A stretch of DNA of 64,000 nt from Microbacterium sp. LWO14-1.2 (GTDB lineage Bacteria; Actinomycetota; Actinomycetes; Actinomycetales; Microbacteriaceae). The stretch is taken from the NCBI RefSeq assembly GCF_038397715.1, contig NZ_CP151633.1:2914001-2978000 (forward strand), written 5' to 3'. Of the stretch, positions 1 through 9,604 are shown piece by piece. Under the pieces are notes generated by a model. That model saw only the letters and a list, made by a program, of their open reading frames with translations, did not search any database and was not told the origin of the DNA. Numbering within the stretch: position 1 is the first letter of the stretch; each line of letters opens with the position of its first letter. The position numbers were made by a program, and so were the translations under genes.

Positions 1-108
1 GGCGGAGTACTGGATCTCCGTCGACTGCGGCGTGATGAAGGTGCAGCCCGTGGCGCCGAGCAGAACGAGGGCGCTGATGGCGGCAGACGCAACAAGGCGC
101 GATTTCAC
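1..108 (-). CDS. Lipoprotein, N-terminal fragment (runs off window)
   Basis: The first 36 codons of a leftward gene are present. It starts with GTG at 108, preceded by an AGGAGG-type ribosome site at about 112-118. The product begins VKSRLVASAAISALVLLGATGC, where a basic N-terminus and hydrophobic stretch lead into a lipobox (LGATGC). It should therefore be a lipid-anchored exported protein. The mature domain lies outside the window, so its function cannot be judged. It is divergent from carD. Confidence 0.6.
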   Translation of the reverse strand, partial: MKSRLVASAAISALVLLGATGCTFITPQSTEIQYSA

Positions 109-243
109 GGGTCCTCCTGAGGTCCGACGGGATATCCGCATCCATTCTATGCGTATGCGGAGAGGCCCCCGTGGACCAGGAGGCGCGAACCTTAGCGCAT
201 ATCCCCTGTGGTATCCTTGAGGTTGCCGAAAGGACACGTTTTT

Positions 244-726
244 ATGCTTTTTGAGGTTGGCGAGACCGTCGTCTATCCGCACCATGGCGCTGCGACCATC
301 ATCGAGGTCAAGGAGCGCATCATCAAGGGCGAGACGAAGAAGTACCTGAAGCTCAACGTCACCCAGGGGGACCTCATCATCGAGGTGCCCGCTGAGAACG
401 TCGATCTCGTGGGAGTTCGCGATGTGATCGGCAAGGAGGGTCTCGACCATGTCTTCGAGGTCCTGCGCGCGCCGTTCACGGAGGAGCCGACCAACTGGTC
501 GCGCCGCTACAAGGCGAACCTCGAGAAGCTCGCTTCGGGTGATGTCATCAAGGTGAGCGAGGTCGTGCGCGACCTGTGGCGCCGTGATCAGGATCGCGGC
601 CTGTCGGCCGGAGAGAAGCGGATGCTGGCGAAGGCCAGGCAGATCCTCATCTCCGAGCTCGCACTGGCCGAGAAGATCGACGAGGACAAGGCGGGCGCAC
701 TGCTCGACGAGGTCCTCGCCTCCTGA
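244..726 (+). CDS. carD: CarD family RNA polymerase-binding transcription factor
   Basis: 160 aa. The start is ATG 244 ([15 protein letters not shown]), after GAAAGGAC at 228-235. Residues 1-60 form the Tudor-like RNA-polymerase interaction domain. The rest is the helical DNA-binding domain. Trp85 in [15 protein letters not shown] matches the tryptophan that wedges into the promoter bubble in mycobacterial CarD. The family stabilises open complexes at housekeeping promoters such as rRNA promoters. A near-perfect hairpin follows the stop, so it is probably transcribed apart from ispDF. Length and sequence are typical of the family. Confidence 0.95.
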   Translation: MLFEVGETVVYPHHGAATIIEVKERIIKGETKKYLKLNVTQGDLIIEVPAENVDLVGVRDVIGKEGLDHVFEVLRAPFTEEPTNWSRRYKANLEKLASGDVIKVSEVVRDLWRRDQDRGLSAGEKRMLAKARQILISELALAEKIDEDKAGALLDEVLAS

Positions 727-736
727 GTGCTCTTCG

Positions 737-770
737 ACGGAAGGCGGATGCTTCGGCATCCGCCTTCCGT
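737..770 (+). terminator. Hairpin after carD
   Basis: A perfect 15-bp stem (737-751 with 756-770) is closed by a TTCG tetraloop, directly after the carD stop. The 3' side is not T-rich, so termination is inferred from stem strength and position. Confidence 0.65.
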
Positions 771-796
771 CGTTCGGCGCCGGTAACGTGAAGGGC

Positions 797-2029
797 GTGA
801 CCCTGATACCTGTCCCGGACACCGCGATCATCGTCGTGGCCGCCGGCTCCGGCACCCGCCTCGACGGCGGGGCTCCCAAGGCGTTCGTCGGGATCGACGC
901 GCACTCGATCCTGCGCCACGCGCTCGACGGCGTCTTCGCCGCAGCGCCGGCCCAGATCGTGGTCGTCGCACCAGCGGGATTCGAGGGAGACGCCGAGACC
1001 GAGCTGCGCGCGGCCGCAGGAGACCGCTCCGACCTCGGCCGCGTCGTCACGGGAGGCGACACCCGTCAGCAGTCCGTCGCCGCCGGACTCGCGGCGCTGT
1101 GGGGCGACGTGCGCACCGTGCTCGTCCACGACGCGGCCCGCGCCCTGACTCCGCCCGAGGTCATCGACGCGGTGCGGGGCGCCGTCGACGCCGAGACCGG
1201 CATCCTGCCGACGCTCCCGGTCGTCGACACCCTCAAGCGGGTGGACGGGGATGCCGTGGTCGGGCCCATCGATCGCTCCGAGCTCGCCGCGGCGCAGACG
1301 CCGCAGGGCTTCCCGCGCGCGCTCCTCGAACGCGCCTACGAGCGGGCGGTCGCCGACGGCATCGAGTACACCGACGATGCCGCTCTCTTCGCCGCGGCCG
1401 GCCACGGGGTACGGCACATCACCGGATCGGCGCGGGGGTTCAAGATCACCACACCGGCAGACCTGGAGCGGGCCAGACATCTGCTCGCCGAGTCCGCGCC
1501 GTCGGCGTCGGAGCCCGACGCGCAGCGTCCCGTCGCGACCCGTGTCGGCATCGGCACCGACGTCCATGCGTTCGGGGGCGAGGGGGATCTCTGGCTCGCC
1601 GGACTCGAGTGGCAGGGCGAGCAGCCGCTGTCCGGTCACAGCGACGGCGACGCCGTGGCGCACGCCATCGTCGATGCGCTCCTGGGGGCCGCCGGGCTCG
1701 GCGACATCGGAGAGCACTTCGGCACGGCCCATCCCGAGTACGCCGGTGCGCACGCCGCGGTCTTCCTCGCGCGGACGCGCGAACTGCTCGCCGACGCCGG
1801 CTTCGAGATCGGCAACGTCTCGGCGCAGTTCCAGGGAAACCGGCCGCGTTTCAGCGCACGCCGCGTCGAGGCCGAACGGGTGCTCTCGGCCGCTCTCGGC
1901 GGCGCTCCCGTGTCGATCACGGCCACGACCACAGACGGTCTCGGGTTCACGGGACGCGGCGAGGGCATCTCGGTCACGGCGATCGCCCTGATCCACAGCA
2001 ACGGCCGCCGTGCCGGGAAGGAGTCATGA
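797..2029 (+). CDS. ispDF: Bifunctional IspD/IspF (MEP pathway)
   Basis: About 410 aa. The N-terminal IspD half (residues about 10-240) makes CDP-methylerythritol from MEP and CTP; the nucleotide-binding motif AAGSGTRL is at 15-22, followed by a lysine near 28. The C-terminal IspF half (about 250-410) forms the cyclic diphosphate MEcPP; the metal ligands are in GTDVHAF (D255, H257) and SGHSDGD (H281). Fused IspDF is also known in related Microbacteriaceae. I chose GTG 797 because TAACGT at 784-789 looks like a -10 box seven bases upstream, as in a leaderless gene; GTG 788 is the alternative. It supplies IPP/DMAPP used by the crt genes near 50 kb. Confidence 0.93.
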   Translation: MTLIPVPDTAIIVVAAGSGTRLDGGAPKAFVGIDAHSILRHALDGVFAAAPAQIVVVAPAGFEGDAETELRAAAGDRSDLGRVVTGGDTRQQSVAAGLAALWGDVRTVLVHDAARALTPPEVIDAVRGAVDAETGILPTLPVVDTLKRVDGDAVVGPIDRSELAAAQTPQGFPRALLERAYERAVADGIEYTDDAALFAAAGHGVRHITGSARGFKITTPADLERARHLLAESAPSASEPDAQRPVATRVGIGTDVHAFGGEGDLWLAGLEWQGEQPLSGHSDGDAVAHAIVDALLGAAGLGDIGEHFGTAHPEYAGAHAAVFLARTRELLADAGFEIGNVSAQFQGNRPRFSARRVEAERVLSAALGGAPVSITATTTDGLGFTGRGEGISVTAIALIHSNGRRAGKES

Positions 2030-2619
2030 TGAGGGTCCTCGTCATCGGAGCCCACGGATCCGTCGGCCGCACGGCCGTCGCCGCCCTCGGAGGGCACGAC
2101 GTGATCGAGGCGTCGCGCAGCGGCGACCATCCCGTCGACGCCACCGACCCGGCGTCCATCGAGCGCCTGTTCTCGGAGGTGGGAGAGGTGGATGCCGTGA
2201 TCGTCGCGCTCGGGAGCGTCGCCTTCCGCCCGCTCGCCGACCTGAGCAGGGACGACTACGAGTCGGCTTTCCGCAGCAAGGTGCTCGCACAGCTCGACGT
2301 CGTGCGGATCGGCACGCCCTTCGTGCGCGACGGAGGGTCGTTCACGCTGACGTCGGGCATCCTCGCCCGCGAGCCCATCGCGACCGGCGCGGCCGCGTCG
2401 CTCGTCAACGGCGCTCTCGAGTCCTTCGTGCTGGCCGCCGCGACCGAGCTGCCGCGCGGGATCCGCATCAACGCCGTGAGTCCCTCCGTGCTGGAGGACG
2501 CCCCGTCGTACCACGCGTCGTTCCCGGGCTTCGTCCCCGTCTCGTCGCACCGGGTCGGGCAGGCCTTCGCGAAGAGCGTGCTCGGGGTGCAGACCGGGCG
2601 CGTGCTCGCCGTCGACTGA
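2029..2619 (+). CDS. Atypical short-chain dehydrogenase/reductase
   Basis: 196 aa with the N-terminal Rossmann motif GAHGSVG and an SDR-like C-terminal segment (RINAVSPSVLED). The usual catalytic Tyr-xxx-Lys is not visible: the equivalent helix reads GAAASLVNGALESF. It thus resembles the divergent short-chain dehydrogenases that lack the Tyr/Lys pair, so activity is uncertain. ATG 2029 overlaps the ispDF stop by one base and sits five bases after AAGGAG; ATG 2026 is also in frame. It is translationally coupled to ispDF, but no link to isoprenoids is evident. Confidence 0.8.
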   Translation: MRVLVIGAHGSVGRTAVAALGGHDVIEASRSGDHPVDATDPASIERLFSEVGEVDAVIVALGSVAFRPLADLSRDDYESAFRSKVLAQLDVVRIGTPFVRDGGSFTLTSGILAREPIATGAAASLVNGALESFVLAAATELPRGIRINAVSPSVLEDAPSYHASFPGFVPVSSHRVGQAFAKSVLGVQTGRVLAVD

Positions 2620-2673
2620 CCGTGCGTGACGGACTCCCGGGTTCGCGATCACCCCGCCCGGTAGGCTTGACCG

Positions 2674-4077
2674 GTGACTCTGCGCCTCTACGACACCCGC
2701 GAACAGCGGCTGCGTGACTTCGTGCCTCTCGATCGCGAGAACATCACGATGTACGTGTGCGGACCCACCGTGCAGTCGGGACCTCACATCGGGCACGTCC
2801 GCGCCGCGCTGAGCTTCGACCTCCTGCGCCGCTGGCTCGAGCTCCGACACGGCCGCGTCACGTTCGTGCGCAACGTCACCGACATCGACGACAAGGTGCT
2901 CGCGAACGCGACCGACGCCGAGCCCTGGTGGGCGCTGGCGTACCGGATGGAGCAGGAGTTCAGCCGCGCGTACTCGGCGATCGGCATCCTGCCGCCCACG
3001 TACGAGCCGCGCGCCACGGCATCCGTCCCGCAGATGCAGGAGCTCATCGCGACGCTCATCGAGCGCGGACACGCGTACCCGGCTCCGGACGGATCCGGCG
3101 ACGTCTACTTCGACGTGCACTCCTGGCCGACCTACGGCGCGCTCACGAACCAGTCGGTCGACGCGATGGAGGCCGCGGAGGACGCGGACCCCCGGGGCAA
3201 GCGAGCGCCGCAGGACTTCGCGCTGTGGAAGGGCGCCAAGCCGGACGAGCCGCAGGATGCCGTGTGGCACTCGCCCTGGGGCGCCGGCCGACCCGGCTGG
3301 CACATCGAGTGCTCGGCCATGTCGCGTCGCTATCTCGGCGACTCCTTCGACATCCACGGCGGGGGACTGGACCTCCGGTTCCCGCACCACGAGAACGAGC
3401 TCGCCCAGTCGACCGCGGCCGGCCTCGGCTTCGCGAACTACTGGGTGCACAACGGTCTCGTGACCGTCGGCGGTCAGAAGATGTCGAAGTCGCTCGGCAA
3501 CTTCACCCTCGCAGCCGACGTCCTGCGGGAGCACGACCCGCTCGTCGTCCGTTACGCGCTCGCCGCGGCCCACTACCGCTCGAGCCTCGACCTCTCCGAG
3601 TCGTCGTGGAGCGAGGCGGAGGCCGCTCTCGGCCGGATCGGCGGCTTCCTGCAGCGCGTCGGCCGAGTCGCCGGCGGCGGCATCGGATTCATGGCGGCGC
3701 AGAGCATCCCCGCGGCCTTCGCGGAGGCGATGGACGACGACCTCGGCGTCCCGCAGGCGCTCGCGGTGCTGCACGAGACCGTGCGGGCCGGCAACTCCGC
3801 GCTCGACTCCGGAGACACGGATGCCGCGCTCGGCGCCGCTCGCGAGGTGCTCGCGATGACCTCGGTGCTGGGGCTCGTGCCGTCGTCGGCGTCGACCGCC
3901 TCCACGGCGCACGCGACGGCGCTCGACGCGCTCGTGCAGGAGATGATCACACAGCGTGCGCAGGCGCGCGCTGACAAGGACTGGGCGGCGGCGGATCGCA
4001 TCCGTGACGCGATCGCCGCCGCAGGAATCACGCTGGAGGACACTCCGGCCGGAACTCATTGGAGTATCGATGGCTAA
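2674..4077 (+). CDS. cysS: Cysteinyl-tRNA synthetase
   Basis: 467 aa class I synthetase that charges tRNA-Cys. The HIGH motif is at 38-41 (SGPHIGH) and KMSKS at 269-273 (QKMSKSLGN). Zinc ligands include C29 in MYVCGPT, C213 in HIECSAM and the histidines of FPHHENE. The length is normal. GTG 2674 lies six bases after TAGGCT (2662-2667), so the mRNA is probably leaderless. The 3' end overlaps rlmB by eight bases. Confidence 0.96.
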   Translation: MTLRLYDTREQRLRDFVPLDRENITMYVCGPTVQSGPHIGHVRAALSFDLLRRWLELRHGRVTFVRNVTDIDDKVLANATDAEPWWALAYRMEQEFSRAYSAIGILPPTYEPRATASVPQMQELIATLIERGHAYPAPDGSGDVYFDVHSWPTYGALTNQSVDAMEAAEDADPRGKRAPQDFALWKGAKPDEPQDAVWHSPWGAGRPGWHIECSAMSRRYLGDSFDIHGGGLDLRFPHHENELAQSTAAGLGFANYWVHNGLVTVGGQKMSKSLGNFTLAADVLREHDPLVVRYALAAAHYRSSLDLSESSWSEAEAALGRIGGFLQRVGRVAGGGIGFMAAQSIPAAFAEAMDDDLGVPQALAVLHETVRAGNSALDSGDTDAALGAAREVLAMTSVLGLVPSSASTASTAHATALDALVQEMITQRAQARADKDWAAADRIRDAIAAAGITLEDTPAGTHWSIDG

Positions 4078-5074
4078 GCCAGGCAACCCCTCAGCGGGCA
4101 AGGGAAAGAAGAAGGGCCCCACCAAGGGCTCCGGCGGAAAGGGTCGCAGCTCGCTCGAAGGACGCGGACCGACGCCGAAGGCGGAGGACCGCGCGTGGCA
4201 CCCGGCGGGCAAGCGCAAGGCAGCGGCAGAGCGCTACGCCGCTGCCGGGGGACGGGGCAAGCCCGGCGGGCGTCAGGCGTCCGGCGGAAACCCGAACCGT
4301 TCATCGCGCGTCAAGGACAACACCACCGACACCGAGACGGTCACCGGCCGTAACTCCGTGCTCGAGGCGCTGCGTGCCCGGATCCCCGCGACGGCGTTCT
4401 ACATCGCGCAGCGCGTCGAGATGGACGACCGCGTCAAGGAGATGCTGTCGATCGCTACGAACCGCGGCATCCCGGTGCTCGAGGTCACGCGCCAGGAGCT
4501 GGACCGCATGGCCGGGTTCGACGGCGTGCACCAGGGCGTCGCGATCAAGGTCCCGCCGTACGAGTACGCGCACCCGCAGGACCTCCTGGAGCAGGTCATC
4601 GACAAGGGCGAGGTCCCGCTCTTCGTGGCGCTCGACGGCATCACCGACCCGCGCAACCTCGGAGCGATCATCCGCTCCACCGGCGCTTTCGGCGGTCACG
4701 GCATCATCCTGCCGCAGCGCCGCTCGGCCGGCGTGAACTCGGCGGCCTGGAAGACGAGCGCCGGCGCGGCCGCGCGCGTGCCCGTCGCGCTCGCGTCGAA
4801 CCTTACCACGCAGCTCAAGGAGTTCAAGAAGCAGGGCGTGTTCGTGCTCGGACTCGACGGAGACGGCGACGTGCTGCTCCCCGACCTGCAGCTCGCCGAT
4901 CGTCCGGTCGTGATCGTCACCGGGTCCGAGGGCAAGGGGCTGTCGCGCCTCGTCGCCGAGACCTGCGACCAGATCGTGTCGATCCCGATCTCGGCGGTGA
5001 CCGAGTCCCTCAACGCCGGCATCGCGACCTCCGTCGCGCTCTACCAGGTCTCCACCATCCGCAACGCCAAATAG
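4070..5074 (+). CDS. rlmB: 23S rRNA (guanosine-2'-O-)-methyltransferase RlmB
   Basis: 334 aa SpoU/TrmH-family (SPOUT) enzyme expected to methylate the 2'-OH of a G in 23S rRNA. The first 90 or so residues are a Lys/Gly-rich disordered extension. The substrate-binding domain follows ([15 protein letters not shown]), then the knotted catalytic domain with motifs [28 protein letters not shown] and [19 protein letters not shown] 4070 overlaps the end of cysS. The cysS-rlmB pairing is typical of actinobacteria. Other TrmH-like specificities cannot be fully excluded. Confidence 0.92.
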   Translation: MAKPGNPSAGKGKKKGPTKGSGGKGRSSLEGRGPTPKAEDRAWHPAGKRKAAAERYAAAGGRGKPGGRQASGGNPNRSSRVKDNTTDTETVTGRNSVLEALRARIPATAFYIAQRVEMDDRVKEMLSIATNRGIPVLEVTRQELDRMAGFDGVHQGVAIKVPPYEYAHPQDLLEQVIDKGEVPLFVALDGITDPRNLGAIIRSTGAFGGHGIILPQRRSAGVNSAAWKTSAGAAARVPVALASNLTTQLKEFKKQGVFVLGLDGDGDVLLPDLQLADRPVVIVTGSEGKGLSRLVAETCDQIVSIPISAVTESLNAGIATSVALYQVSTIRNAK

Positions 5075-5085
5075 GGAGAGGCACC

Positions 5086-5727
5086 ATGGCTCGCATCGTC
5101 GTCCTCGGAGGAACCGGCTACGCCGGCGCGCACATCGTGACCGAGGCGGTGAGCCGCGGTCACGAGGTCATCGCGATCTCCCGCTCCGAGCCCGCCGCCC
5201 CGGTCGAGGGCGTGTCGTACGTGCAGGGGTCGGTGCTCGACCCCGCCTCGCTCGCCAACGCCTTCGACGGCGCGGATGCCGTGGTCTCGGCGCTCTCGCC
5301 GCGCGGCGACATGACCGACCGGGTGCTGGAGGCCCTGCGCAACGTCATCGCGGAGCTCGCCGACACCTCGACCCGCCTCGGGGTCGTCGGCGGCGCTGGC
5401 GGCAGCCTCGTCGCTCCGCACGGCCCGCGGCTCTTCGACCTGGACTTCCCCGAGGAGTACAGGCACGAGGCACAGGTCGGCATCGATTCGCTCGCGCTGC
5501 TGGAACAGTCGGATGCCGATCTCGACTGGTTCTTCATCCACCCGGCCGAGGTCTTCGGGCCCTGGGCGGAGGGCGAGCGCACCGGCCGCTACCGCGACGG
5601 GGGAGACGTGCTGGTGCGCGACGCCGAGGGGCAGTCCTTCATCTCCGGCGCGGATTTCGCGGTCGCGGTCGTCGACGAGATCGAACAGGGCAACCACCGC
5701 CGCGAGCGGTTCACGGTCGGCTACTGA
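5086..5727 (+). CDS. NAD(P)H-binding atypical SDR
   Basis: 213 aa. An N-terminal Rossmann motif (VVLGGTGYAGAHIV) marks it as a NAD(P)H-binding (NmrA/atypical-SDR) protein, similar to YwnB-like proteins. There is no Tyr-xxx-Lys catalytic pair. It may act as a redox sensor or a reductase of unknown substrate. It starts 12 bases after rlmB with GGGAGAGG just upstream, so it probably belongs to the cysS-rlmB unit. It converges on the DUF4032 gene only ten bases away. Confidence 0.8.
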   Translation: MARIVVLGGTGYAGAHIVTEAVSRGHEVIAISRSEPAAPVEGVSYVQGSVLDPASLANAFDGADAVVSALSPRGDMTDRVLEALRNVIAELADTSTRLGVVGGAGGSLVAPHGPRLFDLDFPEEYRHEAQVGIDSLALLEQSDADLDWFFIHPAEVFGPWAEGERTGRYRDGGDVLVRDAEGQSFISGADFAVAVVDEIEQGNHRRERFTVGY

Positions 5728-5737
5728 CCCGGCCCCG

Positions 5738-7039
5738 TCAGACCAGGTCGCGCCAGTCGATCTCGTCGTCGTCGGCGACCGCCGTCGACCCCGTCACGAC
5801 CGGCAGGCTCATGGTCTCGGTCGGCGGGCCCATGATCGTGGCCTCGTCGCGGCGGTGGCGGAGCACCTCGTTGATGTAGCTCGTGAGCACCTCGGCAAGC
5901 GGGACAGAGCGGCCCTGCGCCTGAGACAGATACCAGCGGTGCTCGAGCACCTGGTGGAAGACCTCGGCGGGCTCGAGCTTGGCACGCAGCTCGTAGGGGA
6001 TCGCTCGCACGACGGGTTCGAACACCCGGGTGAGCCATTCGTGGGCGTACATCTCCTCGTCCGACCACTGCTTGGTCGAGCGGGCGCGGAACTCGTCGAG
6101 GTCGTTCAGCAGCCGTCTGGCCTGGTTCTCCTCGACGTCGAGCCCGGTGAGGCGGATGAGCCGTCGCTGGTGGTGCCCGGCATCCACGACCTTCGGCTGG
6201 ATCTCCACGACGGTTCCGTCGGAGGTCGTCGACATCGACATCTCGTCGATGTCGAAACCCAGCGCGTTGAGGCGCTCGACGCGCTCGGTGATGCGCCAGG
6301 TCTCTGCCGCGGAGAACGATTCCTGCGCGGTCAGCTCCGCCCACAGCGAGCGGTACGACGACACGATGCCGTCGGCGATGGCGACGGCATCCACTCCGCG
6401 TTCGAGCCGGCCGCCGGCCGCGAGGTCCATGATCTCGCCGGCGATGTTCGTGCGGGCGAGGTCGAGGTCGTAGGCACGCTGCCCGTCGGTGAGCCCCTCC
6501 TCGTGCAGCTCGCCGGTCTCGGCGTCGACGAGGTAGGCGGCGAACGCTCCGGCGTCCCGGCGGAACAGGGTGTTCGACAGCGAGACGTCGCCCCAGTAGA
6601 AGCCGACGTTGTGCAGGCGCACGAGGAGCACGGCCAGCGCGTCGACGAGACGGTTCGCGGTGTCGGGGCGGAGCACCCGCGTGAACAGCGCACGGTACGG
6701 CATCGAGAAGCGCAGATGCGAGGTGACCAGCGCCGCCGGGAGCGGTTCACCCGAGGCGTCGCTGCGACCGGCGATCGCCGCGACGCGGCTCACGCAGGGC
6801 ACGTCGAGGCGGGCGAGGTTGCCGAGCATCTCGTACTCGCGGCGAGCCATCTCCTCGGTCGTCTCCTTGACCGCGACGACCTTGCCCGACAGGTCGGCGA
6901 AGCGCACGAGGTGACGCGAGAGCCCCTTTGGGAGGGAGACGATGTGCTCGGACGGCCAGGCGCCCAGCGGGGTCGACCAGGGCAGCGACAGGAGCCCGGG
7001 GTCGACCGAACTCGCGGTGATGCGCAGCGCCTGCGGCAT
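5738..7039 (-). CDS. DUF4032 domain protein with kinase-like N-terminal half
   Basis: 433 aa. The N-terminal half resembles lipopolysaccharide-type (Kdo/WaaP) kinases: it has the catalytic-loop-like segment FYWGDVSLSNTLFRRD and a later acidic VDAETGELHEEG. The C-terminal half carries the DUF4032 region, with LEHRWYLSQAQGRSVPL. The protein is widespread in actinobacteria and no substrate is known to me. It stands alone on the minus strand between the rlmB operon and the ABC ATPase terminator. Confidence 0.8.
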   Translation of the reverse strand: MPQALRITASSVDPGLLSLPWSTPLGAWPSEHIVSLPKGLSRHLVRFADLSGKVVAVKETTEEMARREYEMLGNLARLDVPCVSRVAAIAGRSDASGEPLPAALVTSHLRFSMPYRALFTRVLRPDTANRLVDALAVLLVRLHNVGFYWGDVSLSNTLFRRDAGAFAAYLVDAETGELHEEGLTDGQRAYDLDLARTNIAGEIMDLAAGGRLERGVDAVAIADGIVSSYRSLWAELTAQESFSAAETWRITERVERLNALGFDIDEMSMSTTSDGTVVEIQPKVVDAGHHQRRLIRLTGLDVEENQARRLLNDLDEFRARSTKQWSDEEMYAHEWLTRVFEPVVRAIPYELRAKLEPAEVFHQVLEHRWYLSQAQGRSVPLAEVLTSYINEVLRHRRDEATIMGPPTETMSLPVVTGSTAVADDDEIDWRDLV

Positions 7040-7079
7040 GGCTCTCCTGTCGACGAGAGGGAGGTCGGGAAACAGAAGC

Positions 7080-7108
7080 GGCGCGGGCGACCGAAGTCTG
7101 CCCGCGCC
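7080..7108 (-). terminator. Terminator of the ABC ATPase gene
   Basis: A perfect 9-bp GC stem (7080-7088 with 7100-7108) and 11-base loop lie just past the ATPase stop codon on the minus strand. Confidence 0.6.
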
Positions 7109-7124
7109 GCGTCAGCGGTTCCGA

Positions 7125-8228
<1,104 letters not shown>

Positions 8229-8460
8229 TGTGTTTCTCCTTCACCGGCAGGTACGTGCCGGACGATCCGTAGTGATAGAGCGGCGGTTCGACCCGCCGTG
8301 ACCCCTCATCGGGTCGGGATCAGTATGTCAGAATCCAGGGCGTCTGGGTATTTCTCAGCCTGGCTGGTTAGCATCGATCTCGGCCGCGCATCCGCGGCGA
8401 TCGCCTCCCGAACGGCGATCGGGGGCCACCCTGCCCCTCCCCGGACTGTCAAGAGGAACG

Positions 8461-9411
8461 ATGTCGAGCGACGAGACGCCGAACGTCCCCACATCTCGCA
8501 CTTCACGCGAGGTCGTGCGGGAGAAGGCACAGAAGGTGCACGCCCAGCAGTCGAGGGCGCGCATCATGCGACGGATCATCATCGGCGCGATCGCCGTGGT
8601 CGCTGTCGGAGCGATCGGTACCGCGGTGACGCTCGCGGTGTCGGCGCAGATCTCGAAGCCGCAGCTCTCACCGGGCGGCATGGACAACGACGGCATCCTC
8701 GTCTCCGACGTCAGTGCCACCGCGGTCTCCGACGAGGTCCCCGCGACGCCCAGTCCCGATGAGACGGATGCCGGTGCCGCGACGACTCCCGCTCCGCAGC
8801 CCACGACGTCGAGCTCGGTCGACATCCACGTCTACGTCGACTACCTGTCGCCCGATGCCGGCGAGTTCGAGCGTGCGAACGCGCGCCAGCTCGTGAACTG
8901 GATCACCGAGGGGGCAGCGACGGTCACGTACCATCCGGTGGCGCTGCTGACGGCGAGCTCCAACGGCACCAAGTACTCGCTGCGCGCAGCGGGCGCTGCG
9001 GCCTGCGTCGCCACGCACTCGCCTGCGCAGTTCTACGCGTTCAACCACGACCTCCTCGAGGACCAGCCCGAGGTCAACACCGACGGCTACTCCGACTCGG
9101 AGCTCGCTGACATCGCCGGCGCCGTGGGGTCGGACAAGATCAAGACGGTGCGCTCCTGCATCGAGGACCAGGACTACGTCACCTGGGCCAAGGAGGCCAC
9201 GTCGCGTGCACTCGAGGGTCCGCTCGTCGGATCCGACGACCTCGTGCTCTCATCGGCGCCCATGATCGTCGTGAACGGGGAGGCCTACGTCGGCGCCCTC
9301 GATGACCCGGTCGAGTTCTCGCAGTTCGTGCTGACCGTGTCGAACGATGCGTCGCAGGAGGCCGCGACGCCGTCGCCGACCCCGACGCCCACTCCGACCG
9401 CGACGCCGTAG
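8461..9411 (+). CDS. DsbA-like thioredoxin-fold membrane protein lacking CXXC
   Basis: 316 aa. A basic cytoplasmic N-terminus is followed by one membrane segment at about 38-60 (IIIGAIAVVAVGAIGTAVTL). A Ser/Thr/Pro linker, a DsbA/thioredoxin-like domain (about 115-295) and a Pro/Thr-rich C-terminal tail follow. Where DsbA proteins carry CPxC, this protein reads YVDYLSPDAGEFE, so it cannot act as a normal thiol oxidase. It may be a structural or chaperone-like relative. ATG 8461 follows AAGAGGAACG. It is the last gene before the integration site. Confidence 0.8.
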   Translation: MSSDETPNVPTSRTSREVVREKAQKVHAQQSRARIMRRIIIGAIAVVAVGAIGTAVTLAVSAQISKPQLSPGGMDNDGILVSDVSATAVSDEVPATPSPDETDAGAATTPAPQPTTSSSVDIHVYVDYLSPDAGEFERANARQLVNWITEGAATVTYHPVALLTASSNGTKYSLRAAGAAACVATHSPAQFYAFNHDLLEDQPEVNTDGYSDSELADIAGAVGSDKIKTVRSCIEDQDYVTWAKEATSRALEGPLVGSDDLVLSSAPMIVVNGEAYVGALDDPVEFSQFVLTVSNDASQEAATPSPTPTPTPTATP

Positions 9412-9453
9412 TTCGTTCGCAGACGCCGCCCCTCGCTAAGCTGGGTGGCGTCC

Positions 9454-9526
9454 GCCGACTTGGCGCAATTGGTAGCGCACCGTACTTGTAATACGGGGGT
9501 TACGGGTTCGAGTCCCGTAGTCGGCT
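9454..9526 (+). tRNA. tRNA-Thr (anticodon TGT)
   Basis: 73 bases. The acceptor stem GCCGACT pairs with AGTCGGC. The anticodon arm is CCGTA-CTTGTAA-TACGG with TGT at 9487-9489, and the T arm contains GGTTCGAGTCC. TAAGCT at 9437-9442 is a suitable -10. CCA is not encoded. Its 3' half is the integration site, and the gene stays intact at this left junction. Confidence 0.97.
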
Positions 9527-9528
9527 CT
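9493..9528. repeat. attL (left attachment repeat)
   Basis: A 36-bp sequence from the 3' half of tRNA-Thr, starting ACGGGGGTTACGGG and ending TCGGCTCT, is repeated exactly at 23158-23193. The next base on each side differs. Confidence 0.95.
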
Positions 9529-9534
9529 GAAAAC

Positions 9535-9567
9535 AGCCCCTCACCTGGTCTTTCCAGGTGAGGGGCT
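9535..9567. terminator. Strong terminator just inside attL
   Basis: A perfect 14-bp stem (9535-9548 with 9554-9567) with a TCTTT loop is followed by TATATGTTTTT on the plus strand. It lies inside the element seven bases beyond attL and could end both the tRNA transcript and the leftward integrase transcript. Confidence 0.9.
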
Positions 9568-9585
9568 ATATGTTTTTGGTGTGCG

Positions 9586-9604
9586 GTCATGATTCTGTCA
9601 TGAT
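9586..9604. repeat. Candidate integrase arm site, left
   Basis: GTCATGAT occurs twice with an 11-base period (9586-9593 and 9597-9604). The same doublet in the same orientation recurs near attR at 23010-23028. Position near each end suggests arm-type binding sites. The second copy overlaps the integrase stop codon. Confidence 0.55.

Noticed and set aside
647..1996. A 449-codon minus-strand frame opposite ispDF
   Set aside because: Shadow of the strongly supported ispDF; composition is not protein-like and no ribosome site is seen.
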